Assembly (NCBI GenBank): GCA_002835675.1
Contig: PIZR01000005.1
Span: 124,001-188,000, forward strand
DNA length: 64,000 nucleotides
Reading direction: 5' to 3'
DNA from: Bacillus sp. BA3
GTDB taxonomy: Bacteria > Bacillota > Bacilli > Bacillales > DSM-1321
The position numbers and the translations under genes were made by a program. Of the stretch, positions 1 through 8,519 are shown piece after piece. Below the pieces are notes generated by a model. It saw only the letters and a program-made list of their open reading frames with translations, was not told where the DNA came from and ran no database searches. Numbering within the stretch: position 1 is the first letter of the stretch; every line of letters begins with the position of its first letter.

Positions 1-84
1 AATTAGTTGCTATTTGTTGTAGGAAATCATATGATAATATAAATTCAGAAAATTACGTTAATTGATGAAGGGAGAATGTTAATT

Positions 85-282
85 ATGAAACAAGTCATGA
101 ACCAAGCATTAAAAGCTAAAGAAGTTGAAAGACATAGAGCTGCAGTGTTAAGAATGGAAATGGACTATGAATTAGCAACCCTTTTTGAAGCAATTGGTGA
201 AGAGAATGACCAAAAGAGGTCACAATGCAAGCAAAGGCTTGAACGTATCCGCTTGGAATTGTTAAAACTGAAAGCCTTGTAA
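85..282 (+). CDS. Small charged helical protein, unknown function (65 aa)
   Basis: I do not recognise this protein. It is short, lacks a signal peptide or membrane segment, and is dominated by Lys, Arg, Glu and Leu in a pattern suggesting one or two long helices or a coiled coil. The start at 85 is preferred over the in-frame ATG at 76 because the GAAGGGAG ribosome-binding site at 68-74 is correctly spaced only for 85. A good terminator follows at 363-404, supporting a real transcript. It stands alone upstream of the SuhB-type phosphatase gene. Confidence 0.7.
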   Translation: MKQVMNQALKAKEVERHRAAVLRMEMDYELATLFEAIGEENDQKRSQCKQRLERIRLELLKLKAL

Positions 283-362
283 ATGATTGGCTGCAGAGAT
301 CTTGAAGGAGAATGAATAAAGGAAATGAATCAATTTCAATACAAGGAATTTTATTATAGATG

Positions 363-404
363 AACGGACACTTTATTTTATAAAAAATATTGTGTCCGTT
401 TTTC
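363..404 (+). terminator. Rho-independent terminator after the 65-aa gene
   Basis: Stem AACGGACAC (363-371) pairs with GTGTCCGTT (392-400) around an AT-rich loop and is followed by T residues. It is the only clear feature of the 410-base gap 283-692. The rest of that gap probably holds the promoter of the next gene, but I see no convincing -35/-10 pair there. Confidence 0.75.
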
Positions 405-692
405 ATTAAATGTCCAAAATATATAAGGTGGGTATTTTATTTTGGTTCGGTCCCATTTAATAAGGAAGGGAGACGTTAAGGTAAAGTGGTTTGAAAAGTA
501 TTTCCGCGGGCTAACTCTTTATTGCGAAACCGATTAATGGATGGATGGTCAAGGAACCTTCTTTCCACATATGTTTTTAAAAAATGGAAAATTTAAGATG
601 TTAAAAACTTGAAGGCAAGCTATATTTGCTTTAATCTTTAGAAGTGGATCATTTTAATGTAGTTTCTGATCATAAAGGACGGGGATATTATA

Positions 693-1496
693 ATGGCATC
701 GGTCAAGGAAATGGATACATATGCTAAGTTATGGATGAAAGAAGCGGGTACTAGGCTTAAGGCGTCCTTTAAAACCAAGTTGAATATTGAAATGAAAACG
801 AATCCGAATGATTTGGTCACTAATATGGATAAGGGGATAGAAAAGTTTTTTTGCGAAAAAATCGGCGAAGTCTTTCCTGAACACCGCATTTTTGGCGAAG
901 AGGGAATGGGCCATGATATTAAAGACCTAAAAGGTACGGTGTGGATCATCGATCCAATTGATGGAACTTTGAATTTCATTCATCAACAGCGGAATTTTGC
1001 AATTTCTCTAGGGGTTTATGTGGATGGCATTGGAAAGATTGGCATGGTTTATGATGTCTTCAGTGATGAATTATATCATGCGGTCAAGGGGCAGGGAGCA
1101 TTTCTGAATGATCAAAGGCTCCCATCACTTGAAGAGGCATCAGTAAGCAAAGCGATCATTTCCATTAATGCTAGCTGGGTAACGGAAAACCGGAGGATTG
1201 ACCCGAGTCTTTTGGCACCGCTGGTTCGGGATGCAAGAGGGACACGTTCTTATGGCTCGGCAGCATTGGAGCTGGCATTCGTGGCAGCTGGAAGGATTGA
1301 TGCATACATTACCATGAGACTCATGCCTTGGGACTTTGCCGGGGGAGTTTTGCTGGTTGAGGAAGTGGGCGGGGAAGTTAGTAATATTAAAGGTGACAAA
1401 TTGAATTATTTAGAAGGCGACTCACTTTTCGTATCTAAACCCGGGCTTCACAAAGAAGTATTCGATAAATACTTGTCAGGAAACTCCAGCCGTTAG
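693..1496 (+). CDS. suhB: Inositol-1-monophosphatase family protein (SuhB/YktC-like)
   Basis: Predicted Mg2+-dependent phosphatase hydrolysing inositol-1-phosphate or related sugar and nucleotide phosphates in the cytoplasm. At 267 aa it has family length. The metal-binding signatures are visible: GEEG near residues 68-71, DPIDGT starting at D87, and the WDFAGG motif with D214. The ATG at 693 follows a GGACGGGG ribosome-binding site by about 8 bases. B. subtilis has the equivalent yktC close to the yla genes. The family also includes bifunctional FBPase/IMPase and NADP phosphatases, so the physiological substrate is open. A shared bidirectional terminator separates it from the convergent ylaF. 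Confidence 0.9.
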   Translation: MASVKEMDTYAKLWMKEAGTRLKASFKTKLNIEMKTNPNDLVTNMDKGIEKFFCEKIGEVFPEHRIFGEEGMGHDIKDLKGTVWIIDPIDGTLNFIHQQRNFAISLGVYVDGIGKIGMVYDVFSDELYHAVKGQGAFLNDQRLPSLEEASVSKAIISINASWVTENRRIDPSLLAPLVRDARGTRSYGSAALELAFVAAGRIDAYITMRLMPWDFAGGVLLVEEVGGEVSNIKGDKLNYLEGDSLFVSKPGLHKEVFDKYLSGNSSR

Positions 1497-1573
1497 CATC
1501 AAGGGCCTTATTGCATACAGGATAAATATCTTGCACGGATGGAATCAAATACTCATTTTGAAATAATTAACAA

Positions 1574-1605
1574 AAAAACTCGCTGTATGTCAGCGAGTTT
1601 TTTTT
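1574..1605. terminator. Bidirectional terminator between suhB and ylaF
   Basis: ACTCGCTG (1578-1585) pairs with CAGCGAGT (1591-1598) around TATGT, with an A run on the left and a T run on the right. It can serve suhB on the plus strand and ylaF on the minus strand. Confidence 0.85.
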
Positions 1606-1608
1606 ATA

Positions 1609-1791
1609 TTATAATTTCCCGGCTTCGCGTAATTTCTTCTTCTGAGTGAAACCGAACCCCATTATTCCGCAAAGAATAACGATTGCAGCCAATATTCCAA
1701 TCAAGCTTTTTTCAGCAATGAAGATGCCAATGGAGCCAATGCTGGATGTTGCCAATACCGCTAATATTAAGAAATTCCATTTAATGTTCAT
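1609..1791 (-). CDS. ylaF: YlaF-like small membrane protein (DUF5325)
   Basis: A 60-aa protein with two hydrophobic segments, roughly residues 4-22 and 27-45, and a short basic tail, so it probably spans the membrane twice. It matches the YlaF/DUF5325 pattern and lies next to typA as in B. subtilis. The start is placed at the ATG at 1791-1789. The GTG six bases downstream of the AGGG motif belongs to the ribosome-binding site itself (AGGGGTGAT). Function is unknown. It points away from typA, so the two are divergently transcribed. Confidence 0.8.
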   Translation of the reverse strand: MNIKWNFLILAVLATSSIGSIGIFIAEKSLIGILAAIVILCGIMGFGFTQKKKLREAGKL

Positions 1792-1833
1792 TAATATCAC
1801 CCCTAATATATCTATTGTACATAATTTCTGTAT

Positions 1834-1860
1834 TTGTTTCTAGTATGTTTGTGATATAAT
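1834..1860 (+). promoter_or_regulatory. Putative SigA promoter of typA
   Basis: A perfect TATAAT at 1855-1860 lies 55 bases before the typA start. The -35 is poor: TTGTTT at 1834-1839 gives a 15-base spacer. The call rests mainly on the -10 box. Confidence 0.4.
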
Positions 1861-1915
1861 ATGTAAGTTAATACTAGTGATACGTTATACACAAACTTTT
1901 TTAGGAGTGAATTTT

Positions 1916-3763
1916 TTGAAATTAAGAGAAAATATTCGTAATATAGCTATCATTGCCCACGTTGACCATGGTAAAACAACGTTAGTGGATCAGTTGCTTA
2001 AGCAATCTGGTACTTTCCGTGAAAATGAACATGTGGAAGAACGTGCGATGGATTCTAATGCGATTGAAAAAGAACGCGGAATTACGATTCTTGCGAAAAA
2101 TACAGCAGTTCAATACCAAGATACAAGGATCAATATTTTGGATACACCTGGTCATGCCGACTTTGGTGGTGAAGTGGAACGGATCATGAAAATGGTTGAT
2201 GGCGTTCTTCTTGTTGTTGATGCATATGAAGGCTGTATGCCGCAAACTCGCTTCGTGTTGAAAAAAGCATTGGAACAAAAGATCACGCCAATCGTTGTCG
2301 TGAACAAAATCGATAAAGATTCTGCTCGTCCAAATGAAGTGGTCGATGAAGTAATTGACTTATTCATCGAGCTAGGAGCTGAAGAAGAACAATTAGACTT
2401 CCCAGTTGTCTTCACTTCAGGTATTGCTGGTACTGCAAGCTTGGATTCAGATCCTGCTAAACAAGAAGAAGACATGACCCCACTTTTCGAAACAATCGTT
2501 GAAACGATCCCTGCACCAATCGATAACTCAGATGAACCGCTTCAATTCCAAGTGGCTTTACTTGACTATAATGATTATGTAGGACGTATTGGCGTTGGCC
2601 GTGTATTCCGCGGTAAAATGCATGTAGGTCAACAAGTTTCATTAATGAAACTTGATGGGAAGGTTAAACAATTCCGTGTAACGAAAATCTTTGGTTATAT
2701 CGGCTTGAAGAAAGTTGAAATCCAAGAAGCTGTTGCCGGTGATTTGATTGCCGTTTCTGGTATGGAGGATATTAACGTAGGGGAAACAGTTTGTCCGACT
2801 GAACACCCTGAAGCTCTACCTATCCTGCGTATTGACGAGCCAACATTACAAATGACTTTCCTTGTAAATAACAGCCCATTCGCAGGCCGTGAGGGTAAAT
2901 TCGTTACAGCTCGTAAAATTGAAGAGCGTTTGAGAAACCAATTGCAGACTGATGTCAGCTTAAGAGTCGAAAATACTGATTCTCCGGATGTCTGGATTGT
3001 TTCAGGTCGTGGGGAGCTTCACCTTTCCATCCTGATCGAAAACATGAGACGTGAAGGTTATGAACTGCAAGTTTCTAAACCGGAAGTTATCGTTCGTTTG
3101 ATTGATGGTGTCCGTTGTGAGCCGGTTGAACGTGTACAAATCGACGTACCTGAGGAGCACACTGGTTCGATCATGGAATCAATGGGAGCCCGTAAAGGTG
3201 AATTATTGGATATGATCAACAGCGGAAGCGGTCAAGTTCGTTTACTGTTCACGATCCCAGCTCGCGGACTTATTGGCTATTCAACTGAGTTCTTAACGAT
3301 TACACGCGGATATGGTATCATGAACCATTCATTTGACAGCTACCAACCAATGGCCCAAGGTCAAGTCGGCGGAAGACGTCAAGGTGTACTTGTATCCATG
3401 GAATCAGGAAAAACTACACAATATGGTATTATGCAAGTAGAAGACCGCGGTGTTATTTTCGTTGAGCCAGGTACGGATATTTACGAAGGCATGATCGTCG
3501 GGGAACATAACCGTGATAGCGATTTGACAGTTAATATCGTTAAAGCGAAACAAATGACAAATATGCGTTCAGCAAATAAAGACCAAACTTCTTCCATGAA
3601 AAAACCAAGAATCATGTCCCTTGAAGAAGCTCTGGAATATTTGAACGATGACGAGTACTGTGAAGTAACTCCGGATTCAATCCGTCTTCGTAAAAAAATT
3701 CTAGATAAAAACGAGCGTGAAAGAGCAGCTAAAAGAAAAAAAGTTGCTGTTGAAGAAAAATAA
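1916..3763 (+). CDS. typA: Translational GTPase TypA/BipA
   Basis: Ribosome-binding GTPase of the EF-G/LepA class, implicated in large-subunit assembly and stress or cold adaptation. At 615 aa it is full length. G1 (AHVDHGKT, about 14-21), G3 (DTPGH) and G4 (NKID) are intact, followed by EF-Tu-like domain II, an EF-G domain V-like region and the BipA-specific C-terminal domain. The start is TTG at 1916, with TTAGGAGTG seven bases upstream. The in-frame GTG at 1877 would add 13 residues absent from the family. ylaH follows after 22 bases and is probably co-transcribed. Confidence 0.97.
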   Translation: MKLRENIRNIAIIAHVDHGKTTLVDQLLKQSGTFRENEHVEERAMDSNAIEKERGITILAKNTAVQYQDTRINILDTPGHADFGGEVERIMKMVDGVLLVVDAYEGCMPQTRFVLKKALEQKITPIVVVNKIDKDSARPNEVVDEVIDLFIELGAEEEQLDFPVVFTSGIAGTASLDSDPAKQEEDMTPLFETIVETIPAPIDNSDEPLQFQVALLDYNDYVGRIGVGRVFRGKMHVGQQVSLMKLDGKVKQFRVTKIFGYIGLKKVEIQEAVAGDLIAVSGMEDINVGETVCPTEHPEALPILRIDEPTLQMTFLVNNSPFAGREGKFVTARKIEERLRNQLQTDVSLRVENTDSPDVWIVSGRGELHLSILIENMRREGYELQVSKPEVIVRLIDGVRCEPVERVQIDVPEEHTGSIMESMGARKGELLDMINSGSGQVRLLFTIPARGLIGYSTEFLTITRGYGIMNHSFDSYQPMAQGQVGGRRQGVLVSMESGKTTQYGIMQVEDRGVIFVEPGTDIYEGMIVGEHNRDSDLTVNIVKAKQMTNMRSANKDQTSSMKKPRIMSLEEALEYLNDDEYCEVTPDSIRLRKKILDKNERERAAKRKKVAVEEK

Positions 3764-3785
3764 ATAGCAAGAGGAGGAGAAAAGA

Positions 3786-4094
3786 TTGGATATCCAAGAG
3801 CGATTATCATTTTTTGCAGCATTGTACAGAGTGGATGAAAATCCTGAAGCAGGAATGTGGTATTTATATTTGACGGTCTTTGGATTATGCATCCTTGTCT
3901 ATCAGTTAGGTTTTGCCAAAAAGTTACCATTGCTAAAAAATGTGGTCATTTATGTGGTAATGGCACTTGGATGTACCCTTCTTTCTTTCTTTGCGGTGTT
4001 TCTTCCTATGGGGGAAGCATTAGTCATCGCTTCGCTTGTTCTGGGAATTTATAGGATCCGTCTTCATAATTCGAGAAAAGAAGAACAGGCTTAA
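3786..4094 (+). CDS. ylaH: YlaH-like membrane protein
   Basis: A 102-aa integral membrane protein with three predicted transmembrane segments (about 25-42, 50-70, 74-92) and a charged C-terminal tail, matching the YlaH family, whose function is unknown. It starts at TTG 3786 behind a strong GAGGAGGA ribosome-binding site. Its position directly after typA is conserved in Bacillus. The next gene begins two bases after its stop codon, suggesting translational coupling. Confidence 0.85.
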   Translation: MDIQERLSFFAALYRVDENPEAGMWYLYLTVFGLCILVYQLGFAKKLPLLKNVVIYVVMALGCTLLSFFAVFLPMGEALVIASLVLGIYRIRLHNSRKEEQA

Positions 4095-4095
4095 G

Positions 4096-4383
4096 ATGAT
4101 GAAATCATTACAGGATGCTTTATACAATTGGTTGACGATCAAAGTTGTCTGTGATGCAAGGCCTGATGATACAGCTGCACGCGATACAGAAATGTTTTTC
4201 ATGCAGATGCTGAAAGACGATCATCAGGTGATAATCGATTCGGTTACAAAGACAGAACCTTTTTATTTCGTCGAGTACCTTTTGGGAGACGAAATGAAAA
4301 AGCAACGTTATCCGATTGAATTGATTGATATCATGTTAGACCAAATTCAGTTAGAGCCAGAAAAGTATAAAAATATTGAGTAA
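4096..4383 (+). CDS. Unknown 95-aa soluble protein coupled to ylaH
   Basis: I do not recognise the family. The protein is acidic to neutral, without membrane segments or a signal peptide, and resembles small conserved Bacillus proteins lacking an assigned domain. Consecutive ATG codons at 4096 and 4099 can both start it. A longer frame from 4036 lies inside ylaH and is unlikely. The gene abuts ylaH and ends just before a strong bidirectional terminator, so typA-ylaH-this gene look like one operon. Function cannot be inferred beyond membership of that unit. Confidence 0.75.
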   Translation: MMKSLQDALYNWLTIKVVCDARPDDTAARDTEMFFMQMLKDDHQVIIDSVTKTEPFYFVEYLLGDEMKKQRYPIELIDIMLDQIQLEPEKYKNIE

Positions 4384-4389
4384 TGATAA

Positions 4390-4424
4390 AAAGAACCGTG
4401 CGATTTACGCACGGTTCTTTTTTT
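4390..4424. terminator. Bidirectional terminator of the typA operon and the minus-strand ylaJ-ylaI group
   Basis: AAAGAACCGTGCG (4390-4402) pairs with CGCACGGTTCTTT (4408-4420) around ATTTA, flanked by A and T runs. It lies between convergent genes. Confidence 0.9.
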
Positions 4425-4854
4425 ATATGGCTTTAGGGAGGAAAAGTCCGTAAAAAAGATGTAAGATTGTCCACAAAAAGAAAGCTGTCAAATCAGAAGG
4501 AAGGACAACTTCTGTTTTCGACAGCGCCGATAGTGGGAAGTAAAGCATGATGGCGGGAATGATCGTGATAAAAGCAAGTGCGTATTCGTTCCATCTCCTG
4601 AAAATTTTTAAAGGATGAAGAATATAAGCGTAAATAAACGTAATGGCAAGTGAAAAAAGGAGATGGAAAAAGAACAATGATGTCTCACTCCAGGAAACAG
4701 CTCCAATTAGAGGAAGGAAATCCACATTCAATAAAAGCTTATACACTTGCTTGCCGGAAAACATTTCTACCCACTTCATTATCAATCCAAGCAGAACTCC
4801 ATTGATGAGACCAATCAGGCAAACTTTATAAAATATTCTACCATTCATCTTCAT
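4423..4854 (-). CDS. Four-segment membrane protein, unknown function
   Basis: A 143-aa hydrophobic protein with about four transmembrane segments and short loops. I cannot assign a family. The start is the first ATG of an ATG-AAG-ATG pair (4854-4852), inside the end of ylaI: the two genes overlap by 17 bases, so translation is probably coupled. The upstream extension to 4893 would lie entirely within ylaI and is disfavoured. It belongs to a minus-strand group with ylaI. The gene ends at the shared terminator at 4390-4424. Confidence 0.75.
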   Translation of the reverse strand: MKMNGRIFYKVCLIGLINGVLLGLIMKWVEMFSGKQVYKLLLNVDFLPLIGAVSWSETSLFFFHLLFSLAITFIYAYILHPLKIFRRWNEYALAFITIIPAIMLYFPLSALSKTEVVLPSDLTAFFLWTILHLFYGLFLPKAI

Positions 4855-5038
4855 TTTTGATCGTCCGGTACAGACGGAAGTTTCCGGTTGCAATCCGTTC
4901 GTTCGTACGCTCTTCTATGCGTTGGTTGCATGTATTGCACATATAGGTATGTATAGGACGGTTTCGAAGTTTCTTTGCTTCTGGGCTATCGTCAGGTATA
5001 GATTCAATTTGATCGCATATTACACATTTAACCTTCAT
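4838..5038 (-). CDS. ylaI: YlaI-like zinc-ribbon protein (DUF2197)
   Basis: A 66-aa protein with two CxxC pairs, CVIC near residues 5-8 and CNTC near 34-37, expected to bind one zinc ion. It matches B. subtilis YlaI in length and arrangement. The role is unknown. The ATG at 5038 is preceded by GTGAGGTT. It overlaps the start of the downstream membrane protein gene, which is not how I remember B. subtilis; there ylaI is followed by ylaJ in a different arrangement. Confidence 0.88.
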   Translation of the reverse strand: MKVKCVICDQIESIPDDSPEAKKLRNRPIHTYMCNTCNQRIEERTNERIATGNFRLYRTIKNEDEW

Positions 5039-5164
5039 ATTAGTTGAACCTCACTTCAATTCGAATATGCTTTTAAGTATACCAATATTTTTATGGTAAA
5101 ACGAGGATAAAGTGAAACTGACATTTGAAAGTTAATGTTACTTGGTGCATGGCGGGTATAGACA

Positions 5165-5189
5165 AAAAACCCGAAGATTCACTTCGGGT
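5165..5189 (-). terminator. Terminator of ylaJ
   Basis: ACCCGAAG (5169-5176) pairs with CTTCGGGT (5182-5189). Read on the minus strand the stem is followed by six T residues, directly after the ylaJ stop codon. Confidence 0.8.
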
Positions 5190-5198
5190 CAGGAAAAT

Positions 5199-5798
5199 TC
5201 ATTCTTTAAAGTGATTGGATTGATCATTTTGCTCTTTATCGAGTTCTTTTCTTTCCGTTTCATCATCAAGTTTATTTTTTTCATTTTCAATGTTCTTGGA
5301 CGGCGTTGGGGTTAAAATATCACCAGGAACCTCAGGAATGACTCGACTTGTGATGTCAGCCAGTTCATTTAGTATCCCGGTTACCGGTTTACCGTCTTTA
5401 ATGTCTCTGGCCACCTCCCTGATCCGCTCATTTATATCCGGGTCAGCGACGATGAGGGCATTTGCACCTTCAGGATCATGTTTTAAAGTTTCTCCAACAG
5501 AGTACTTTATCGTTCCGACCTGTGAACGCTCAATATCTTGGTCAATATCTATTCCGACGATGGCATATTTGCCAAGTACGACTGCGGTGGCATCGTTCAC
5601 CTCCGGAATGGATTTGGCCAAACCGGTGAGTCTTTCCGCTGTTTGCTGGCCGGTATTTCTGTCTGCCTCCTTAATGGTCGTATTATTGACTTTCGTTATA
5701 TTGTTTTTCGTGTTATTTTCAGACACTTCGTTATTATTATCCATTGTGCAACCTGACATCAACAGAACCGCAGCGAGCGGCAATATGATTTTTCGCAA
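5199..5798 (-). CDS. ylaJ: YhcN/YlaJ family sporulation lipoprotein
   Basis: A 199-aa lipoprotein: a short basic start, a hydrophobic core and lipobox LMSGC put the lipidated cysteine at residue 17. An Asn-rich linker follows, then the YhcN/YlaJ domain (about 50-150) and a highly charged tail. Family members are made during sporulation and found in the spore inner membrane, and some influence germination. The start is TTG (5798-5796) with AAGGAGG upstream. It is transcribed away from phoH and has its own terminator. Confidence 0.9.
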   Translation of the reverse strand: MRKIILPLAAVLLMSGCTMDNNNEVSENNTKNNITKVNNTTIKEADRNTGQQTAERLTGLAKSIPEVNDATAVVLGKYAIVGIDIDQDIERSQVGTIKYSVGETLKHDPEGANALIVADPDINERIREVARDIKDGKPVTGILNELADITSRVIPEVPGDILTPTPSKNIENEKNKLDDETERKELDKEQNDQSNHFKE

Positions 5799-6064
5799 TG
5801 TAAAACCTCCTTAATGCTCTTTTTTTGTTCCAGCCTGTCCATCACTACCAAGTCTGATGCATATAAGTATAAAATGCAGTGAAACATGGTGTTATCAATG
5901 TTGGGGATTGCATTCTTTGCTGGAAGTTTTCTTTATAGTCTGTAAATGTTCTTCTATCTTTATGCAAAGGAACATATATTTTATCAACAGTCTCGTCCGC
6001 TACATAAATGCTGAGTGTAGTAAATGGTAAGGCATATCCTATAGAGCAGGCAGGAGGCGTCATA

Positions 6065-7396
6065 TTGGGGAAAAAAATCTATGTTTTAGATACGAATGTC
6101 CTGTTGCAGGATCCGTATTCGATTTATTCATTCGAAGATAATGAAGTTGTCATTCCAGCAGTCGTATTAGAAGAATTGGATTCGAAAAAAAGGTACATGG
6201 ATGAAATCGGAAGGAATGCCAGGCAAGTATCGAAATTGATCGATGGCTTTCGGGAAAAAGGGAAGCTTCATCAGAGCATTCAGCTTCATAATGGAGGCAG
6301 CATAAGGATTGAACTCAACCATCGTTCATTTCATAAGCTTCAGGAAATTTTTGTGGAGAAAACGAATGATAACAGGATATTGGCAGTCGCGAAAAATTTA
6401 TCATTGGAAGAAGAGACGAAAGAAGCTGGAAAAACGGTCATTTTGGTTAGTAAAGATACACTCGTCAGGGTCAAGGCTGATGCGATCGGTCTTGAGGCAG
6501 AAGACTTTTTAAATGACCGTGTCGTAGAACTGGACCATATTTACGCTGGGCACAAAGAAGTGTTTGTACCGATTGATAATCTGAATAAGTTTTATGAAAA
6601 AAGTTTTCTGGCACTGGAAGAACTGAAAAAAGATTCATATTATCCAAATCAATTCCTGTTGATGAAGGACACGCTGGGCAGTTCAGCTTCTGCGATAGGG
6701 ATTGTGGATGAGAATTGCAGGTTCGTTAAGAAATTGATGTATGAAGGGGAACATATCTGGGGAATTAAACCGAGAAATGTCCAGCAGACGATGGCCCTAG
6801 ATTTGTTGCTCCGTTCGGACATCAAGCTTGTGACGCTCATTGGTAAGGCTGGGACAGGTAAGACTTTATTGGCATTGGCGACAGGATTGATGCAAACTGA
6901 AGATTTGTCACAATATAAGAAACTTTTGGTTGCCAGGCCCATTGTTCCGGTTGGTAAAGATATTGGTTATCTGCCAGGGGAAAAAGAAGAAAAATTAAGA
7001 CCATGGATGCAGCCTATTTTTGATAATCTCGAATTTTTGTTCAATACGAAAAAACCTGGGGAATTGGATGCCATTTTAGCAGGCATGAGTTCGATCGAAG
7101 TGGAAGCCCTCACCTATATCAGGGGAAGGAGCATCCCGGATCAGTTCATCATCATCGATGAAGCGCAGAACTTAACGAAACATGAGGTCAAGACCATTTT
7201 GACGAGGGTCGGGGAGCGAAGCAAAATTGTGTTAATGGGAGATCCGGAACAAATAGATCATCCGTATTTAGATGAATATAATAATGGTTTGACATATGTG
7301 GTGGAAAAATTCAAGACCGAGCGTATTGCAGGCCACGTTAAATTGATAAAAGGGGAAAGATCTGGATTGGCCCAGCTGGCAGCTACGCTTTTATAA
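6065..7396 (+). CDS. phoH: PIN domain-PhoH family ATPase (YlaK)
   Basis: A 443-aa fusion of an N-terminal PIN ribonuclease-like domain (the DTN acidic residue is D9) with a C-terminal PhoH ATPase domain. The Walker A motif GKAGTGKT lies near residue 260, and a Walker B-type IIIDEAQN follows. Such PhoH2-type proteins are thought to couple RNA unwinding to cleavage. The start is TTG 6065, placed by AGGAGG at 6052-6057. Starting at 6008 would add 19 residues the family lacks. It is monocistronic between divergent ylaJ and convergent ylaL. Confidence 0.93.
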   Translation: MGKKIYVLDTNVLLQDPYSIYSFEDNEVVIPAVVLEELDSKKRYMDEIGRNARQVSKLIDGFREKGKLHQSIQLHNGGSIRIELNHRSFHKLQEIFVEKTNDNRILAVAKNLSLEEETKEAGKTVILVSKDTLVRVKADAIGLEAEDFLNDRVVELDHIYAGHKEVFVPIDNLNKFYEKSFLALEELKKDSYYPNQFLLMKDTLGSSASAIGIVDENCRFVKKLMYEGEHIWGIKPRNVQQTMALDLLLRSDIKLVTLIGKAGTGKTLLALATGLMQTEDLSQYKKLLVARPIVPVGKDIGYLPGEKEEKLRPWMQPIFDNLEFLFNTKKPGELDAILAGMSSIEVEALTYIRGRSIPDQFIIIDEAQNLTKHEVKTILTRVGERSKIVLMGDPEQIDHPYLDEYNNGLTYVVEKFKTERIAGHVKLIKGERSGLAQLAATLL

Positions 7397-7397
7397 T

Positions 7398-7429
7398 GCA
7401 ATCGGCAAGGGATATCCCTTGCCGATTGC
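7398..7429. terminator. 32-base perfect palindrome between phoH and ylaL
   Basis: GCAATCGGCAAGGGAT is followed directly by its exact complement, centred at 7413/7414. It sits between converging stop codons and probably terminates both transcripts. The plus-side T tract is interrupted (TCTAAAGTTTTT). Confidence 0.65.
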
Positions 7430-7460
7430 TCTAAAGTTTTTGGCGAGAATGGACTAATTC

Positions 7461-7973
7461 TTATTTAACAGTGAAAGACCGAACATTTTTTATCGGATCA
7501 TTGATGTTGGAAGCGTCTCCGAAATAAATTTCCAAAGGACCGCCCTCGGATATTTTAAGCGGCTTTCCTTCCTTGGAAAAGCCCAGGAAAAATTCAAGTG
7601 CCGTTTCCAATGGGAATGTAAGCTCCTCATCATCGGTTGTAACGATGACTTCAGTTACCCCATTTTCAGGTTCGGCATTTTTTAAAAAAGGTTCAAAAGG
7701 GATGCCGAAAGTCCCTTCCAGCAATCTTTGCTTCTCGAACTTTCGTTCCGTTTTTAATGTGGGTGGCATTATTGCGCCTTCCTGTATTTCTTTTTGCCAA
7801 TGTTTGGAGGCAGCAATCGTATATTCTTCTAATTCATTGACTTGGACTCTTTCTGCGTGGAAATATGTATTTATTTCAACTTTACGGTCATCAAAAATCC
7901 ATACTCCGGGATCTAGTGTAATTGGATATTTCACTTTTCCATTTATAAATACGATGGGTTCCAAATATCTCAT
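7461..7973 (-). CDS. ylaL: YlaL-like protein, unknown function
   Basis: A 170-aa soluble protein matching the YlaL family, with the typical start MRYLEPIVFINGKVKYP. No catalytic motif is evident. The family start is the ATG at 7973. An upstream TTG at 8006 would add 11 residues but has no ribosome-binding site. The AAAGGA before 7973 is unusually close to the ATG, so expression may be weak. It converges with phoH. Confidence 0.82.
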   Translation of the reverse strand: MRYLEPIVFINGKVKYPITLDPGVWIFDDRKVEINTYFHAERVQVNELEEYTIAASKHWQKEIQEGAIMPPTLKTERKFEKQRLLEGTFGIPFEPFLKNAEPENGVTEVIVTTDDEELTFPLETALEFFLGFSKEGKPLKISEGGPLEIYFGDASNINDPIKNVRSFTVK

Positions 7974-8115
7974 TCCTTTCTGTTGCTCTTTAATGATTAT
8001 AATCAATTATAATTGAATTGTCACATCTTCACGATGGTGAACAATTTTCATGGCTGGGTATATTCATTTGAGAGGTGATAGTGTTATCTCAATGGCAAAT
8101 TGTTTGTCAATGTCC

Positions 8116-8144
8116 TTGCTTTTTCACAAAACTAAAGGTAGAAT
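8116..8144 (+). promoter_or_regulatory. Putative SigA promoter of ylaN
   Basis: TTGCTT (8116-8121) and TAGAAT (8139-8144) are separated by 17 bases, 42 bases before the ylaN start. Confidence 0.5.
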
Positions 8145-8185
8145 TTAAAGATAAGATTTAATCGCTCTGAGCGGGGGGATTTAAC

Positions 8186-8467
8186 ATGGCATCTGATATG
8201 CTTGTCAATCATCGAGAAAAAGCTTATGCTTTATTAAAAGCAGATGCTGACAAGATTCTAAAACTGATAAAAGTTCAAATGGAAAATCTCACTATGCCTC
8301 AATGTCCTTTATATGAAGAGGTCCTTGATACACAAATGTTCGGTCTATCAAGAGAAATTGATTTTGCCGTACGCTTAGGTTTGGTAGAGGAAACCGAGGG
8401 TAAATCCCTTTTGGAAACCCTTGAACAGGAATTGTCAGTTTTGCATGAAGCATCATTAAAAAAATAA
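8186..8467 (+). CDS. ylaN: YlaN (UPF0358), iron-homeostasis partner of Fur
   Basis: A 93-aa helical cytoplasmic protein of the YlaN family. Family knowledge: in B. subtilis and Staphylococcus aureus YlaN binds Fur and relieves Fur repression when iron is short, and is essential under iron limitation. The start is ATG 8186 after a GCGGGGGGA ribosome-binding site. In B. subtilis ftsW follows ylaN and precedes pycA. Here ylaN has its own terminator and no ftsW follows. Confidence 0.93.
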   Translation: MASDMLVNHREKAYALLKADADKILKLIKVQMENLTMPQCPLYEEVLDTQMFGLSREIDFAVRLGLVEETEGKSLLETLEQELSVLHEASLKK

Positions 8468-8482
8468 TAGATAAAACATACT

Positions 8483-8519
8483 AACTCAAACAAATCTCGA
8501 TGATTGTTTGAGTTTTTTA
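8483..8519 (+). terminator. Terminator of ylaN
   Basis: AACTCAAACAA (8483-8493) pairs with TTGTTTGAGTT (8504-8514), followed by TTTT. Confidence 0.85.

Noticed and set aside
5290..5814. 174-codon plus-strand frame over ylaJ
   Set aside because: It is the complement of a clear lipoprotein gene and has no translation signal.
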